A stretch of 64,000 nucleotides of DNA from Desmonostoc muscorum FACHB-395 (GCF_014698035.1 NZ_JACJSF010000038.1:1-64000), one strand, 5' to 3'. Shown: positions 8,146-17,640, counted from the first letter of the stretch. A program made the numbers and translations. The notes: generated by a model from the letters alone, not told the origin.

Positions 8146-10236
8146 ATGGAAGGACCCAAGAACATATCAGAAGCCTACGAGATGTATGTAGAAGAAATTA
8201 ATATCATCAACCCGGAGAAAAGTCGTACTATTCTCAACGAACTACGTACTGCTCTTCTACATCATTCACTTCCGGGATTGGGCTATACCAGAACTCAATT
8301 AGGGCGAAAGATGACTGCTAATGAGGTAGAATCAGCCAAAGAATATATGAATACTTTGCCGATTAATAAACTACTGAAGATGCGGCAGGCACTAGAAGAT
8401 TCTTTTGAAAAGAACAATGTCTCTAGGCATAGTCGTAATACTTACGGCAGTCGGCTTGAACAATTTTTAAATTGGGCAGCACAACAGATTTGGTGGCCTG
8501 GTTCGCGAAGAGCTAAACTCAAGTCAGAGTGCAGTCCATCTATGCGAACTCAGCATGGACCTACTTCAAGTAGTAAACTTACAGAGCGGATTGGTACTTA
8601 TCGCAAATATATTCTCAAACCTCAAGAAACACCACCAGTTCTCCGAGCCAAACTAGATGAATTGTATGCATATCTGACAGAAGTTTATTGGCCGGGAAGA
8701 ATCCTTCAGCCAGTAGAAAAGTCAACAGCTGATGAATATATGAAAAATATTAGGCTGTTTCTGGGTTTTCTTCATCGCTTCCAAAAAGTGCCACTTGAGC
8801 AGTTAAGCTTGGAATTAATCGTTCCCTTAATTACAGAAGAACAGTTAGAGAGTTTGACAGTTTCCCAGCAGAAGAAACTGTGGAAGCATCACAAAAAAGC
8901 TTTGGAACAATTTCTGTGTAGCTACTTTCAATTTTTGAAAGATTATAACTCCTCTGTTAGCCCACATACACAGATGGGCAAGCTGAATACTATTGTCACA
9001 ATTGCCAAGTTCTTGTATGCACAAGAAGTTGAAACCGATTCGGATTATCGAGCAATTCCTCTTTTTAGCACGATTGATAATCGCTTCAAAGAAGTATCAC
9101 TAGAATTAGAGTTATGGCGTAATAACAAGCATTCGGTTTCCGATTGGAATAAAAGGTGGCCAGATGTCCCTTTTGGCCAGACAGCACTACAGGTAATTCA
9201 AGAGCGTATTGTTGAACCGTTGCGCTGCGAGTGCAGACCCAGAAATAAACGTGGGGACTTTCGGCCGAGCTTTTCAATTGCCATCAGTTTTCAAAGCTAT
9301 TTGAAGTGGGCAGTGCTAGCTTATTTACCGGCTCGACGCCAAGAAGAATATCGGAAGTTAAAAGTTGCATTATCCTGTCCAATTGAAAGACCAACAGATA
9401 TTCCACCTGATGGACTATATCAACCTCTGCCTCCAGATAATCAACGCGAACGTGGCAAAAATGGGATGGTGGCGGATAATTACCTTCACTTTACCTATAA
9501 CCACGACAATCAGTACTACCCAAAAGGAATTTGGGTACTGGACACAAACAAATATAAAACGATGAAAAAATACGGGGGGCAGTCAATTATTATCCCTAAT
9601 CGTCAATTTGATGATGGTCATTGTTTTTACGATTATATTGAGCGATTTTTATATGGATGGTGGACAGTTCAGGGATATAAAAATCAACTGTTATACGATT
9701 GGTGGCAACCAGAGAGCCAAGGTCGTCGAGGCAGGTGGTTGAGCAGTGGACGGATGGAATTTAATCCAATGGATGCTTGTTGCCTGCCAAGTAACAATCA
9801 GTCAACTCTTTGGGCTTGGGGATACGTATTTGTAGTGCCAAAACATGGGATACCGGCTACCGCTTCTTCCTTTGCTAGGATCTTTGAAACTATCTCCCAT
9901 CGGTTTCTTAAAAAGCGCATCTCACCACACATGATGCGTTATATTTGGGCGACTTGGGGTCTTCAAGTTGGTTTGTCTGACATTGAATTGAGGTCACTGG
10001 CTTACGCAATGGGTCATTCAGTAGAAACCTTGCGCCTGATGTATGAGCGTTGTACTCCTATAGAGAAACGACGACCAATTGAAGAAGCGATCGCACAGCG
10101 CTTATTTGCTCCTTACGACCAGAAAAGCCAAAGTCTGCCGTTGAATTTAGGGGTAAATGAATTGGTACAGATGGCAATACAGTTAAAACCAGTTGAGCGG
10201 CAACAGCTAATTGCTAAGTTGCAAAGCGTTACGTGA
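8146..10236 (+). CDS. Large divergent tyrosine recombinase/integrase
   Basis: 696 residues, about twice the length of XerC/D. The C-terminus carries the recognisable catalytic box: H595-M-M-R598, then G-H624 in YAMGHSVETL, then Y633 in LRLMYERC, with normal spacing. The first catalytic Arg is not obvious by eye. Residues 30-330 contain two SAM-like N-terminal core-binding regions. The ATG has a strong GGAGAGAG ribosome-binding site. Enzymes of this class cut and rejoin DNA through a 3'-phosphotyrosine. The gene lies between the two bracketed NB-ARC loci, so it is a candidate for moving them, but nothing in the sequence proves it. Confidence 0.7.
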   Translation: MEGPKNISEAYEMYVEEINIINPEKSRTILNELRTALLHHSLPGLGYTRTQLGRKMTANEVESAKEYMNTLPINKLLKMRQALEDSFEKNNVSRHSRNTYGSRLEQFLNWAAQQIWWPGSRRAKLKSECSPSMRTQHGPTSSSKLTERIGTYRKYILKPQETPPVLRAKLDELYAYLTEVYWPGRILQPVEKSTADEYMKNIRLFLGFLHRFQKVPLEQLSLELIVPLITEEQLESLTVSQQKKLWKHHKKALEQFLCSYFQFLKDYNSSVSPHTQMGKLNTIVTIAKFLYAQEVETDSDYRAIPLFSTIDNRFKEVSLELELWRNNKHSVSDWNKRWPDVPFGQTALQVIQERIVEPLRCECRPRNKRGDFRPSFSIAISFQSYLKWAVLAYLPARRQEEYRKLKVALSCPIERPTDIPPDGLYQPLPPDNQRERGKNGMVADNYLHFTYNHDNQYYPKGIWVLDTNKYKTMKKYGGQSIIIPNRQFDDGHCFYDYIERFLYGWWTVQGYKNQLLYDWWQPESQGRRGRWLSSGRMEFNPMDACCLPSNNQSTLWAWGYVFVVPKHGIPATASSFARIFETISHRFLKKRISPHMMRYIWATWGLQVGLSDIELRSLAYAMGHSVETLRLMYERCTPIEKRRPIEEAIAQRLFAPYDQKSQSLPLNLGVNELVQMAIQLKPVERQQLIAKLQSVT

Positions 10237-10360
10237 ACCTGGCTTTTTAGTTTGCTACAAGCGGAAGCTAAGTATTTAGAAATACAAACGTATTTGTAAT
10301 GCTTTTACTCTTGGATTCCACGAATGACTAACAACGTAGAATCAATAATCGTAGCTGTCA

Positions 10361-10388
10361 ATTACACGTATTAGCCCTTTCGTGGAAT
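10361..10388 (-). repeat. Bracket repeat, copy C
   Basis: Plus-strand ATTACACGTATTAGCCCTTT followed by CGTGGAAT. This matches the complement of copy B at nearly every position of the core. It lies 85 bp upstream of the hydrolase gene and is inverted relative to copy D beyond the TPR gene. Confidence 0.7.
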
Positions 10389-10472
10389 AAATAGTCGGGA
10401 ATACATGGTATTTATAATGAAGAACTAGTATCTCTCTGCATATAAGTAATACCACTACCAAGGAAAGCTAGT

Positions 10473-11384
10473 ATGTTTGGGCGCAAACCCTCTGCCAATT
10501 CACAACCAAATGAAGAAAGTAACATGACTGGTTTGATGAAAATATTAGGATGTGACAACCCTAGTCGGCAAGGGGATGTAGTTTTTGTTCACGGATTGGC
10601 AGGTCATGCGTGGAATACTTGGCATTGGCAAAACCCACAAGATACAGATTACCAAAAAGATAACTTCTGGTTAACTTGGCTGAGAAACGATTTAGATGTT
10701 GGAATTTGGACTTTTGGCTACAGTGCGGCCAGATTGAGAGCGAATGGTTCAGCTATGCCACTTTTTGACCAAGCTAGTAATTTTTTAGATGATTTAGAAA
10801 ATTTTGGCATAGGCTCGCGCCCAGTAGTTTTTGTCACTCATAGCATGGGTGGTTTGCTAGTAAAAAAAATGTTGAACGCTGCGAAAACTTTTTCACGAAA
10901 CGAAAGTAAAGAAGCAGTCCTTAAATCTACTAAAGGAATAGTATTCTTATCTACTCCACATCTTGGTTCTGATGTTGCTCAATGGGTAAAATCTTTGGCA
11001 GGCTTTTTGACTACAGTTAATGTCGAAGAATTGAAAGCTCATGCTCCCCAGTTACGTGAGCTTGATGAATGGTATCGCCAAAACGTTGATGAATTAGGGA
11101 TTAAAACAAAAGTTTATTATGAAACAAAACCGACTAGCGGTGTTTTAATCGTCAACCAGAGTAGTGCTAATCCTGGCATTAAAGACGTAAAACCAATTGC
11201 AGTGGAAGCAGACCATGATTCCATTGCTAAACCAAAACCAGGAGATACTAAAGTCTATTTGGGTGTCAAACAGTTTATTAAACAATGCTTACCATCCCAA
11301 AAATCCCTCCCTCCGGCTGATAATCCAGTTTCTCTCACACCAACAATTGCGGAGAAAACTGTAAACCCTCAGCAGCTCCTCTAA
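10473..11384 (+). CDS. Alpha/beta-hydrolase (lipase/esterase-like), probably the N-terminal part of a frameshifted NLR
   Basis: 303 residues. The oxyanion strand VVFVHGLAGHAWNTW (residues 37-50) and nucleophile elbow THSMGG (S124) are clear, and H-D in ADHDSIAKP can supply the His. This arrangement resembles PGAP1/serine-esterase-type hydrolases used as effectors in NLR-like proteins. The frame ends at TAA 11382. The -1 frame is already open there and runs without a stop through PSAAPLIPSGASLG and FVPYPRNPFFTGRE into the NB-ARC gene. A one-base deletion (or sequencing error) near 11340-11380, or a programmed -1 shift, would join the two. A lipid- or ester-cleaving effector triggered by the TPRs is inferred. 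Confidence 0.75.
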   Translation: MFGRKPSANSQPNEESNMTGLMKILGCDNPSRQGDVVFVHGLAGHAWNTWHWQNPQDTDYQKDNFWLTWLRNDLDVGIWTFGYSAARLRANGSAMPLFDQASNFLDDLENFGIGSRPVVFVTHSMGGLLVKKMLNAAKTFSRNESKEAVLKSTKGIVFLSTPHLGSDVAQWVKSLAGFLTTVNVEELKAHAPQLRELDEWYRQNVDELGIKTKVYYETKPTSGVLIVNQSSANPGIKDVKPIAVEADHDSIAKPKPGDTKVYLGVKQFIKQCLPSQKSLPPADNPVSLTPTIAEKTVNPQQLL

Positions 11385-11467
11385 TTCCCTCCGGTGCAAG
11401 TTTAGGGGAGCAAAGGATCTTTGTACCATACCCACGGAACCCCTTTTTTACAGGGCGTGAAACCGTC

Positions 11468-13831
11468 TTGCAAGAAATGCGGAATACCCTGTTAACACGT
11501 AAGTCCACAGCATTTAGCGGGTTGGGTGGTATTGGTAAAACTCAGACGGCGATCGAGTATGCCTATCGCTATCGTCATGAGTATCAGCCGATACTGTGGG
11601 TGAATGCAGCTTCGCAACTAGAATTGGTGTCGGGTTTTGTGAAACTTGCACAATTACTCAAGTTACCCATCAGTCAAGAACAGGATGAAAACTTAGTAAT
11701 TGCCGCAGTTAAACAGTGGTTAGCAACACATAACGACTGGCTGTTGATTTTGGATAATGCTGACGAAATACCGATGCTGCGGGAGTTTCTGCCTGGGGGC
11801 CATCAAGGTTATGTGTTGTTGACTACCCGCGCTCAGGCTACGGGGATATATCAGCGAATTGAAATCAAAAAGATGCAACCAGAAGATGGGGCGCTGTTGT
11901 TGCTGCGACGTGCCAAACTAATTGAAGAGCAGGCAGGGTTGGATGGGGTAAGTAAATCCGAACGCAGTTTGGCAGAAACAATCTCGCGGTCAATGGACGG
12001 TTTGCCCTTAGCATTGGATCAGGCTGGAGCGTTTATTGAAGAAACTCCCTCTAGTTTGGCGGAGTATTGGCAATTTTACCAGGAAGAAGGGGCGAGACTG
12101 CTGGCAGAACGAGGTGAACTGGCAATTGATCACGAGAGTGTTAGCATCACTTTTTCTCTAGCCTTTGAGAAAGTGTTAGAACGCAACCCCACCGCCGCCG
12201 ATTTGATTCGTGTTTGTGCCTTTTTAGCAGCCGATGGCATTCCTGAAGAAATTTTTACTCTTGGTGCGGCAGAATTAGGAGAAAATCTCAGCAGAGTAGT
12301 AGATAAACCCCTAGATTTTGTCAAAGTCATGGCCGAAGCGGGAAGGTTTTCGCTAATTTACCGTAACCCGACTCATAAAACCTTTGATATTCACCGACTA
12401 GTGCAAGAAGTTTTAAAAGCCGAGATGGATGAAGACAACCGCCGTCTTTGGGCAGAAAGGACTGTTTGTGCAGTTACACAAGTCTTTCCCAATGCTGAAT
12501 ATGCAAATTGGCAGGATTGTGAGCGACTTTTACCCCATGCGAAAGTAGCAATTATTTGGATATCGCAGTATCAATTTGAGTTAGAAATAGCCGCTTTGTT
12601 ACTTGCTAGAAGTGGCTACTACTTGAACGAACGCGGTCGGTACAGCGAAGCCGAACCACTGTATAAAAAAGCATTAGAACTCCGGCAACGGCTGCTGGGA
12701 GAAGAGCATCCCGATGTCGCCATCAGTTACAACAACCTGGCTCTACTCTACTCAGACCAAGGACGGTACAGCGATGCCGAACCACTGCATAAAAAAGCAT
12801 TAGAACTCTGGCAACGGCTGCTGGGAGAAGAGCATCCCGATGTCGCCAACAGTTACAACAACCTGGCTCTACTCTACTCAGACCAAGGACGGTACAGCGA
12901 TGCCGAACCTCTGTATATAAAAGCATTAGAACTCCGGCAACGGCTGCTGGGAGAAGAGCATCCCGATGTCGCCCAAAGTTACAACAACCTGGCAGCACTC
13001 TACTATTCCCAAGGACAGTATAGCGATGCCGAACCTCTGTATATAAAAGCATTAGAACTCTGGCAACGGCTGCTGGGAGAAGAGCATCCCGATGTCGCCA
13101 ACAGTTACAACAACCTGGCTCTACTCTACTCAGACCAAGGACGGTACAGCGATGCCGAACCTCTGCATAAAAAAGCATTAGAACTCTGGCAACGGCTGCT
13201 GGGAGAAGAGCATCCCGATGTCGCCTCCAGTTACAACAACCTGGCTCGACTCTACTCAGACCAAGGACGGTACAGCGATGCCGAACCTCTGTATATAAAA
13301 GCATTAGAACTCCGGCAACGGCTGCTGGGAGAAGAGCATCCCCGTGTCGCCACCACTTACAACAACCTGGCAGCACTCTACTATTCCCAAGGACAGTACA
13401 GCGATGCCGAACCTCTGTATATAAAAGCATTAGAACTCCGGCAACGGCTGCTGGGAGAAGAGCATCCCCGTGTCGCCCAAAGTTACAACAACCTGGCTCT
13501 ACTCTACTATTCCCAAGGACGGTACAGCGATGCCGAACCACTGCATAAAAAAGCATTAGAACTCCGGCAACGGCTGCTGGAAGAAGAGCATCCCGATGTC
13601 GCCCAAAGTTACAACAACTTGGCTCTACTCTACTATTCCCAAGGACGGTACAGCGATGCCGAACCTCTGTATATAAAAGCATTAGAAATTGCTGAACTTA
13701 GCTTAGGGGTAGATCATCCGACCACAGCCACTATCCGTGGAAATCTGAAATTCTTGCGCGATAAACGCGACTCTAAGTTAGTGAACATAGTTTCTTTTGT
13801 TAAACGCTTGTTCGGCAATCGTGGTAATTAG
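11468..13831 (+). CDS. NB-ARC STAND ATPase with TPR array, probable C-terminal part of a hydrolase fusion
   Basis: 787 residues counted from TTG 11468, but the conserved lead-in PYPRNPFFTGRE lies upstream in the same frame, so this TTG is not a natural start. Motifs: P-loop GLGGIGKT (18-25), Walker B WLLILDNAD, sensor VLLTTR, then a winged helix. Eight complete 42-residue TPRs follow (LLGEEHPDVA and SYNNLA) from about 390 to 745, then a basic end. The TPR DNA is almost identical to the array at 3.7-4.8 kb. Its likely role is sensing and oligomerisation that controls the upstream hydrolase. It is bracketed by repeats C and D. Confidence 0.8.
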   Translation: MQEMRNTLLTRKSTAFSGLGGIGKTQTAIEYAYRYRHEYQPILWVNAASQLELVSGFVKLAQLLKLPISQEQDENLVIAAVKQWLATHNDWLLILDNADEIPMLREFLPGGHQGYVLLTTRAQATGIYQRIEIKKMQPEDGALLLLRRAKLIEEQAGLDGVSKSERSLAETISRSMDGLPLALDQAGAFIEETPSSLAEYWQFYQEEGARLLAERGELAIDHESVSITFSLAFEKVLERNPTAADLIRVCAFLAADGIPEEIFTLGAAELGENLSRVVDKPLDFVKVMAEAGRFSLIYRNPTHKTFDIHRLVQEVLKAEMDEDNRRLWAERTVCAVTQVFPNAEYANWQDCERLLPHAKVAIIWISQYQFELEIAALLLARSGYYLNERGRYSEAEPLYKKALELRQRLLGEEHPDVAISYNNLALLYSDQGRYSDAEPLHKKALELWQRLLGEEHPDVANSYNNLALLYSDQGRYSDAEPLYIKALELRQRLLGEEHPDVAQSYNNLAALYYSQGQYSDAEPLYIKALELWQRLLGEEHPDVANSYNNLALLYSDQGRYSDAEPLHKKALELWQRLLGEEHPDVASSYNNLARLYSDQGRYSDAEPLYIKALELRQRLLGEEHPRVATTYNNLAALYYSQGQYSDAEPLYIKALELRQRLLGEEHPRVAQSYNNLALLYYSQGRYSDAEPLHKKALELRQRLLEEEHPDVAQSYNNLALLYYSQGRYSDAEPLYIKALEIAELSLGVDHPTTATIRGNLKFLRDKRDSKLVNIVSFVKRLFGNRGN
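12630..13690 (+). repeat. 126-bp tandem TPR-coding repeats, second array
   Basis: Eight to nine units of 126 bp, inverted relative to the array at 3690-4770. Units fall into a few alternating types (CTGCATAAA or CTGTATATA variants), a sign of recent amplification. Confidence 0.9.
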
Positions 13832-13853
13832 AGATTATATAAAGAGTGCTCTA

Positions 13854-13889
13854 GGTGCAGCGTTCCACATAAGAGCCATTACGTGGAAT
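13854..13889 (+). repeat. Bracket repeat, copy D
   Basis: GGTGCAGCGTTCCACATAAG, AGCC, then ATTACGTGGAAT. Same orientation as copy B, and 23 bp after the TPR gene stop codon. Confidence 0.7.
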
Positions 13890-13942
13890 CCAACCCCTAA
13901 ACTATTGATTCTTCGTTGAGTGCATCGAGACAAATTAACGCC

Positions 13943-16900
13943 CTAATGCAGAAATTTGATCCAATCACTCCTGAAGATTTCTATGGAGCATAATTGATCT
14001 TTAAAGCCTCGATAGTCAATTGTTGCGCTACAAAAATATGTTTCCATTAGTTGAACGCTCTTAATGATTCCTACTTGCCACTTGCGAACACTGTCGTTGA
14101 AAAACTCAATTTTATCCCCACTTTTCAATTCCGGGCGGAATAATTCGCCTATGGGGGCATTTATCAATTCACCATCTTGTCGACGAACCATAATTGAGCC
14201 ATCTTCGGTGTCTATTCGAGAAACAGACACCGACTCTCCACAGTAGTTAGCTTTATCGCCGACTTTCCACTGTCCTAAATCCAGGCTGATACCAATATTT
14301 GCCGCCGATGCCGATTGAACTGAATTGGCAATGATTGGGGTATCAGCTAGCACAGTATTGACTTGTGGAGAAGCATCTTGTCGAGGAGAAAAGCCAGTCA
14401 CAGCAGGGCTGTCCAGGCTGTCCAACCCGTTTTCGGCTGGACTAACTTCAAGGACTGGCTCAAACTTAGTCACAGTAAGGCTGTCCAGGCTGTCCAACCC
14501 GTTTTCGGCTGGACTAACTTCAAGGACTGGCTCAAACTTAGTCACAGTAAGGCTGTCCAGGCTGTCCACAAAGTCATTGGGGACTGAAGGGTTATCAGTT
14601 AAATTGACAAACTGATTAACTCCACAATCAAAATTTTCTTCTTCTTTTTTTCGCAATGCTAATTCTTGGGGGGGGACAATTGGACAGGGTGGACAGCCAA
14701 GCTGTGTAAGGCTTTCAGCCTGTCCAGGGTCAAATGTCGGGGTATTTAGTGGGTGGACAGGGTGGACAGGTAAGCTGTGTAAGGGTTCTGGGGTTTTGAT
14801 AGGGTGAAAAAACTCTTCAAATTCTTCTATTCCCCCTTCAAGGCATTTATCTTTAAAGCAATACCAAAATTCCGCCCTGGATTGTGAGCTATCCGGTGGC
14901 CCCTCCGGTACTTTCATCTCAAAGACCCCAGCCAGTGGTTCAATGAATGCAAAGTGGGACTGAATTCTTTCACGCTTTCCGTTGACCGTGGGTGTCCAGC
15001 TACGTTCCTTGAAGTTGTGGGGCAAGACTGTTTTTAAATGGCTAATAAATTTGGACATCGCCAAAGGAGCATAACCATGTTCCCGGCAGTAAAGTACATA
15101 CCAACTGTGTAAACGACTTTGTGGAATAAATGTTGCGGACGATGAGGGGCGTAAGCACAAATCCACAAAGGATTTGGTCGAGTCCCCGTACAAAGATGCC
15201 TCTAGCGCCAGATTCTTTGCTCGATCAGAAGAGGGAGGCGATAACAAAATGCGATCGCGTTCTGCTCGTGGCATTGCTAAAGCCCAAGAAATTATGTCCG
15301 ACTTCACCTCTTGTAGCTTCAGCCACAAGTCTGGGTCAGGGGTTACATCTCGGTTTTTTACTGGAATTGGGTAAGCTCGACGCATCCAGCCGTCGCCAGC
15401 ATTTTCGATCTGTAGATGACTTACAGAGGCAACCCAAAACCGAATGTACCACTGAATTGAATAAGCTACTGGATTGAATAAAGCGCGTCCGCTCATTGCC
15501 CCATTGTCAACTAATTCGTAAAAAGCTCGTACTCCTTCGGCATAACCTCCTACGTCGGGGAATCCAAATATCCGTTTTCCACTTAAATATTGATGCCGTC
15601 CTTCAGGTGTAGAAATATCCGCAAATTGTGAAGCGCTACTAGAGCCGGATTCGCCAAATAAACTACTCCAAAACCGTCCTAGCGTCCCCTTGCCCCCACC
15701 ACTTAAGCCAATTAAGTGAGGAAATCGACCATAAGGGGCGGTTGGGTCTAAAAACATACTCGTGAACGCCCGAATCACTTCAACCAATTCTGACCCAAAG
15801 CTCTCATTTAGAAATTTGAGAAAAACTTCTGGGCATGGTTTGTTGGCTTCGTAATCGTGGGGAATAATATTAGTCAGGTAAAAATCTTTGCGATGAGGCA
15901 TTTGTTCACCAGTTCGCAAATCAACAACACAATTGTTAAACCCTAATAAATGAGTATTGGTTGGCAGTGGTTCTGCTGGTTCTAACCGACTGCGGCAATA
16001 TTTAAAGGCAGATTCCTTGTGTGCGTTAGTTTCGTAAGGCTTGGTTATTCTCCAGCCAAATGTCTTTGTGTAAGAGAGCTTGTAAGCGGATTCTCCAGCG
16101 TCTGCGAGGAGCTTGTAAGCTTTATTATCATCTTGGTGCTGCCATTGCTTATTCTCTTGTGACCACTTGTAAAAGGATGAATTCAGTACCATCCATTCAG
16201 TTTGAGGAAAGATTTTTCGGTAAGCCCAGCCATCAAAAGTACCCGCCGTCACGCAGTTAGAGTAGGCTAAATTCATGGATTGACATACAGGGAAGTAAAA
16301 TGCCTCCGGGTCTGCTGGGTCAGGATCTATTCTTAAATTAAATGAATTCTCTTGTTCTTTTTCTCGACTTTCGTCCTCTGCTAACTGAGAAGATCGCTCT
16401 TTTACAGCCGCGTGGATCTGCTCCTCTAACCGATGGATAAATTCTGGTGTTTCCATTCGCCCCAAAATTTCTTTGATGTCACTTGACTTATATGGTAAGT
16501 CGGGGCAGATGCTGTTGGGGCTAATTCCAATAAATGCAATTCCTACTTCTGCTGCACAGTCTTCACACGTCTGGAGTTTTTTTAATCCAGCGTCATCGGT
16601 ATCATACAGAAAAACAATTATTCCGACACCACTATCTTTAGCGCGTTGATATTGTGTCGTGATTGTTTTCTTGTCCCATCCACTGCCCTGAAATGTAAAT
16701 CCACAAATTCCATTTAACCGCCCAATCTCTACGCATCCCTCGCCCTCATGCTGGAGCAATACAGGCACTCCTGTTACGGATTTACAGCAGTCGATCCCTT
16801 CATCAAGGCGATATGCTGGCCAAGGTTCGCCTCCCTTTCGCATCTCCAACGTGCCGTCCGGGAGGCTGTGCCATTGCCTAAAAGTCTTGTCGTAACCTTT

Positions 16901-17401
16901 CTCTTTTTCGGCATCTGACCATTGATAGCGCGTAATCCATTGAGTCTTTGAATAAATGTAAATTGTTTCCGTACTGCTGGCCGGAAGCCCTCTCGGTGGT
17001 TTACCCCTTAATTGTTGAGGTTGGGGAATATCGGTTGCTGGCTCCGTCAACCTCACCAAAACTAATTCACCTTCTGGGATTAGCGCTGGTTTGGGCTTGA
17101 TGACCTTGGGCTTGTTTACCGTTTGTTTTGCTGATGGAGTGTAGTTAGTCCCTTTCCGCTCTGCTTGGAGTTTATCCCAAGGGCTAAGGATTTCCTTGAT
17201 TTCCCTGCGATCGCAGCCCCTCCAGCAAGTAATGATAGGTGGTTCAGACTTGTCGTAAGTGAAGCTCGGACGGCCACAAGCCGGACAAATGTACTTGCCT
17301 TTTTCTTTTGCTGGTTCTAATTGGTCTAGAAAATTTCGGATGTCGAATTTTTCAAACTGCTTTTGATTTCTTGAGGTGTGGGTTGGTTGTACTGTTACCA
17401 T
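13943..17401 (-). CDS. Plasmid/phage-type primase-helicase (TOPRIM + D5-like)
   Basis: 1152 residues. An N-terminal zinc ribbon (YICPACG, then ITCWRGCDRR) is followed near 255-310 by a TOPRIM-like core (IIVFLYDTDDAG and SSDIKEIL). A D5/P4-type helicase domain comes next, with P-loop LSGGGKGTLGRF near 565 and KRIFGFPDVGG. The residue 870-1050 tail is low-complexity and contains a 24-residue repeat (GLDSLDSLTVTKFEPVLEV core); a small SH3-like end follows. It would prime and unwind DNA for plasmid replication. The tail-coding DNA carries a dense cluster of TGTCCA hexamers. The gene sits directly after a small ORF whose stop overlaps this start. Confidence 0.8.
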   Translation of the reverse strand: MVTVQPTHTSRNQKQFEKFDIRNFLDQLEPAKEKGKYICPACGRPSFTYDKSEPPIITCWRGCDRREIKEILSPWDKLQAERKGTNYTPSAKQTVNKPKVIKPKPALIPEGELVLVRLTEPATDIPQPQQLRGKPPRGLPASSTETIYIYSKTQWITRYQWSDAEKEKGYDKTFRQWHSLPDGTLEMRKGGEPWPAYRLDEGIDCCKSVTGVPVLLQHEGEGCVEIGRLNGICGFTFQGSGWDKKTITTQYQRAKDSGVGIIVFLYDTDDAGLKKLQTCEDCAAEVGIAFIGISPNSICPDLPYKSSDIKEILGRMETPEFIHRLEEQIHAAVKERSSQLAEDESREKEQENSFNLRIDPDPADPEAFYFPVCQSMNLAYSNCVTAGTFDGWAYRKIFPQTEWMVLNSSFYKWSQENKQWQHQDDNKAYKLLADAGESAYKLSYTKTFGWRITKPYETNAHKESAFKYCRSRLEPAEPLPTNTHLLGFNNCVVDLRTGEQMPHRKDFYLTNIIPHDYEANKPCPEVFLKFLNESFGSELVEVIRAFTSMFLDPTAPYGRFPHLIGLSGGGKGTLGRFWSSLFGESGSSSASQFADISTPEGRHQYLSGKRIFGFPDVGGYAEGVRAFYELVDNGAMSGRALFNPVAYSIQWYIRFWVASVSHLQIENAGDGWMRRAYPIPVKNRDVTPDPDLWLKLQEVKSDIISWALAMPRAERDRILLSPPSSDRAKNLALEASLYGDSTKSFVDLCLRPSSSATFIPQSRLHSWYVLYCREHGYAPLAMSKFISHLKTVLPHNFKERSWTPTVNGKRERIQSHFAFIEPLAGVFEMKVPEGPPDSSQSRAEFWYCFKDKCLEGGIEEFEEFFHPIKTPEPLHSLPVHPVHPLNTPTFDPGQAESLTQLGCPPCPIVPPQELALRKKEEENFDCGVNQFVNLTDNPSVPNDFVDSLDSLTVTKFEPVLEVSPAENGLDSLDSLTVTKFEPVLEVSPAENGLDSLDSPAVTGFSPRQDASPQVNTVLADTPIIANSVQSASAANIGISLDLGQWKVGDKANYCGESVSVSRIDTEDGSIMVRRQDGELINAPIGELFRPELKSGDKIEFFNDSVRKWQVGIIKSVQLMETYFCSATIDYRGFKDQLCSIEIFRSDWIKFLH
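14409..14768. repeat. Cluster of TGTCCA/TGGACA hexamers inside the primase gene
   Basis: Eleven copies of TGTCCA or its complement in 360 bp, many in pairs 9-10 bp apart (CTGTCCAGGCTGTCCA three times, GGTGGACAGGGTGGACAG once). Part of this is a 72-bp tandem duplication. A twelfth copy lies at about 14993. It may be an intragenic iteron set (replication origin) or a by-product of repeated codons. Confidence 0.5.
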
Positions 17402-17640
17402 GCCGCACCTCCACTATTCATAACTGAAGAGTTATGGATAACAATGTTGGCTGTATCCCACTGCAAGCAAGGCTTTTGAGCAAAACTGTTGTGAATGATA
17501 CAATAATTTATTCTTATCCAGTTATTAACAAGCTGATTGCTGTTTTGGTCGTTTTTTTGCGATGGTGCTGTAAAATTAGAGATGTAAACACCCATTCCAT
17601 TGGCATACAATGGGAGTACACCCGTATTGAAAATTTTCAT
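17395..17640 (-). CDS. Small hypothetical protein upstream of the primase
   Basis: 81 residues, no recognised family. The stop overlaps the ATG of the primase (GCATGGTAA arrangement), suggesting translational coupling. A good ribosome-binding site (AAAAGGAAAAC) precedes the ATG. The sequence is polar with several Cys and Asn residues and has no membrane segment. The opposite-strand ORF over 17434-17721 is less convincing. Confidence 0.45.
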   Translation of the reverse strand: MKIFNTGVLPLYANGMGVYISNFTAPSQKNDQNSNQLVNNWIRINYCIIHNSFAQKPCLQWDTANIVIHNSSVMNSGGAAW

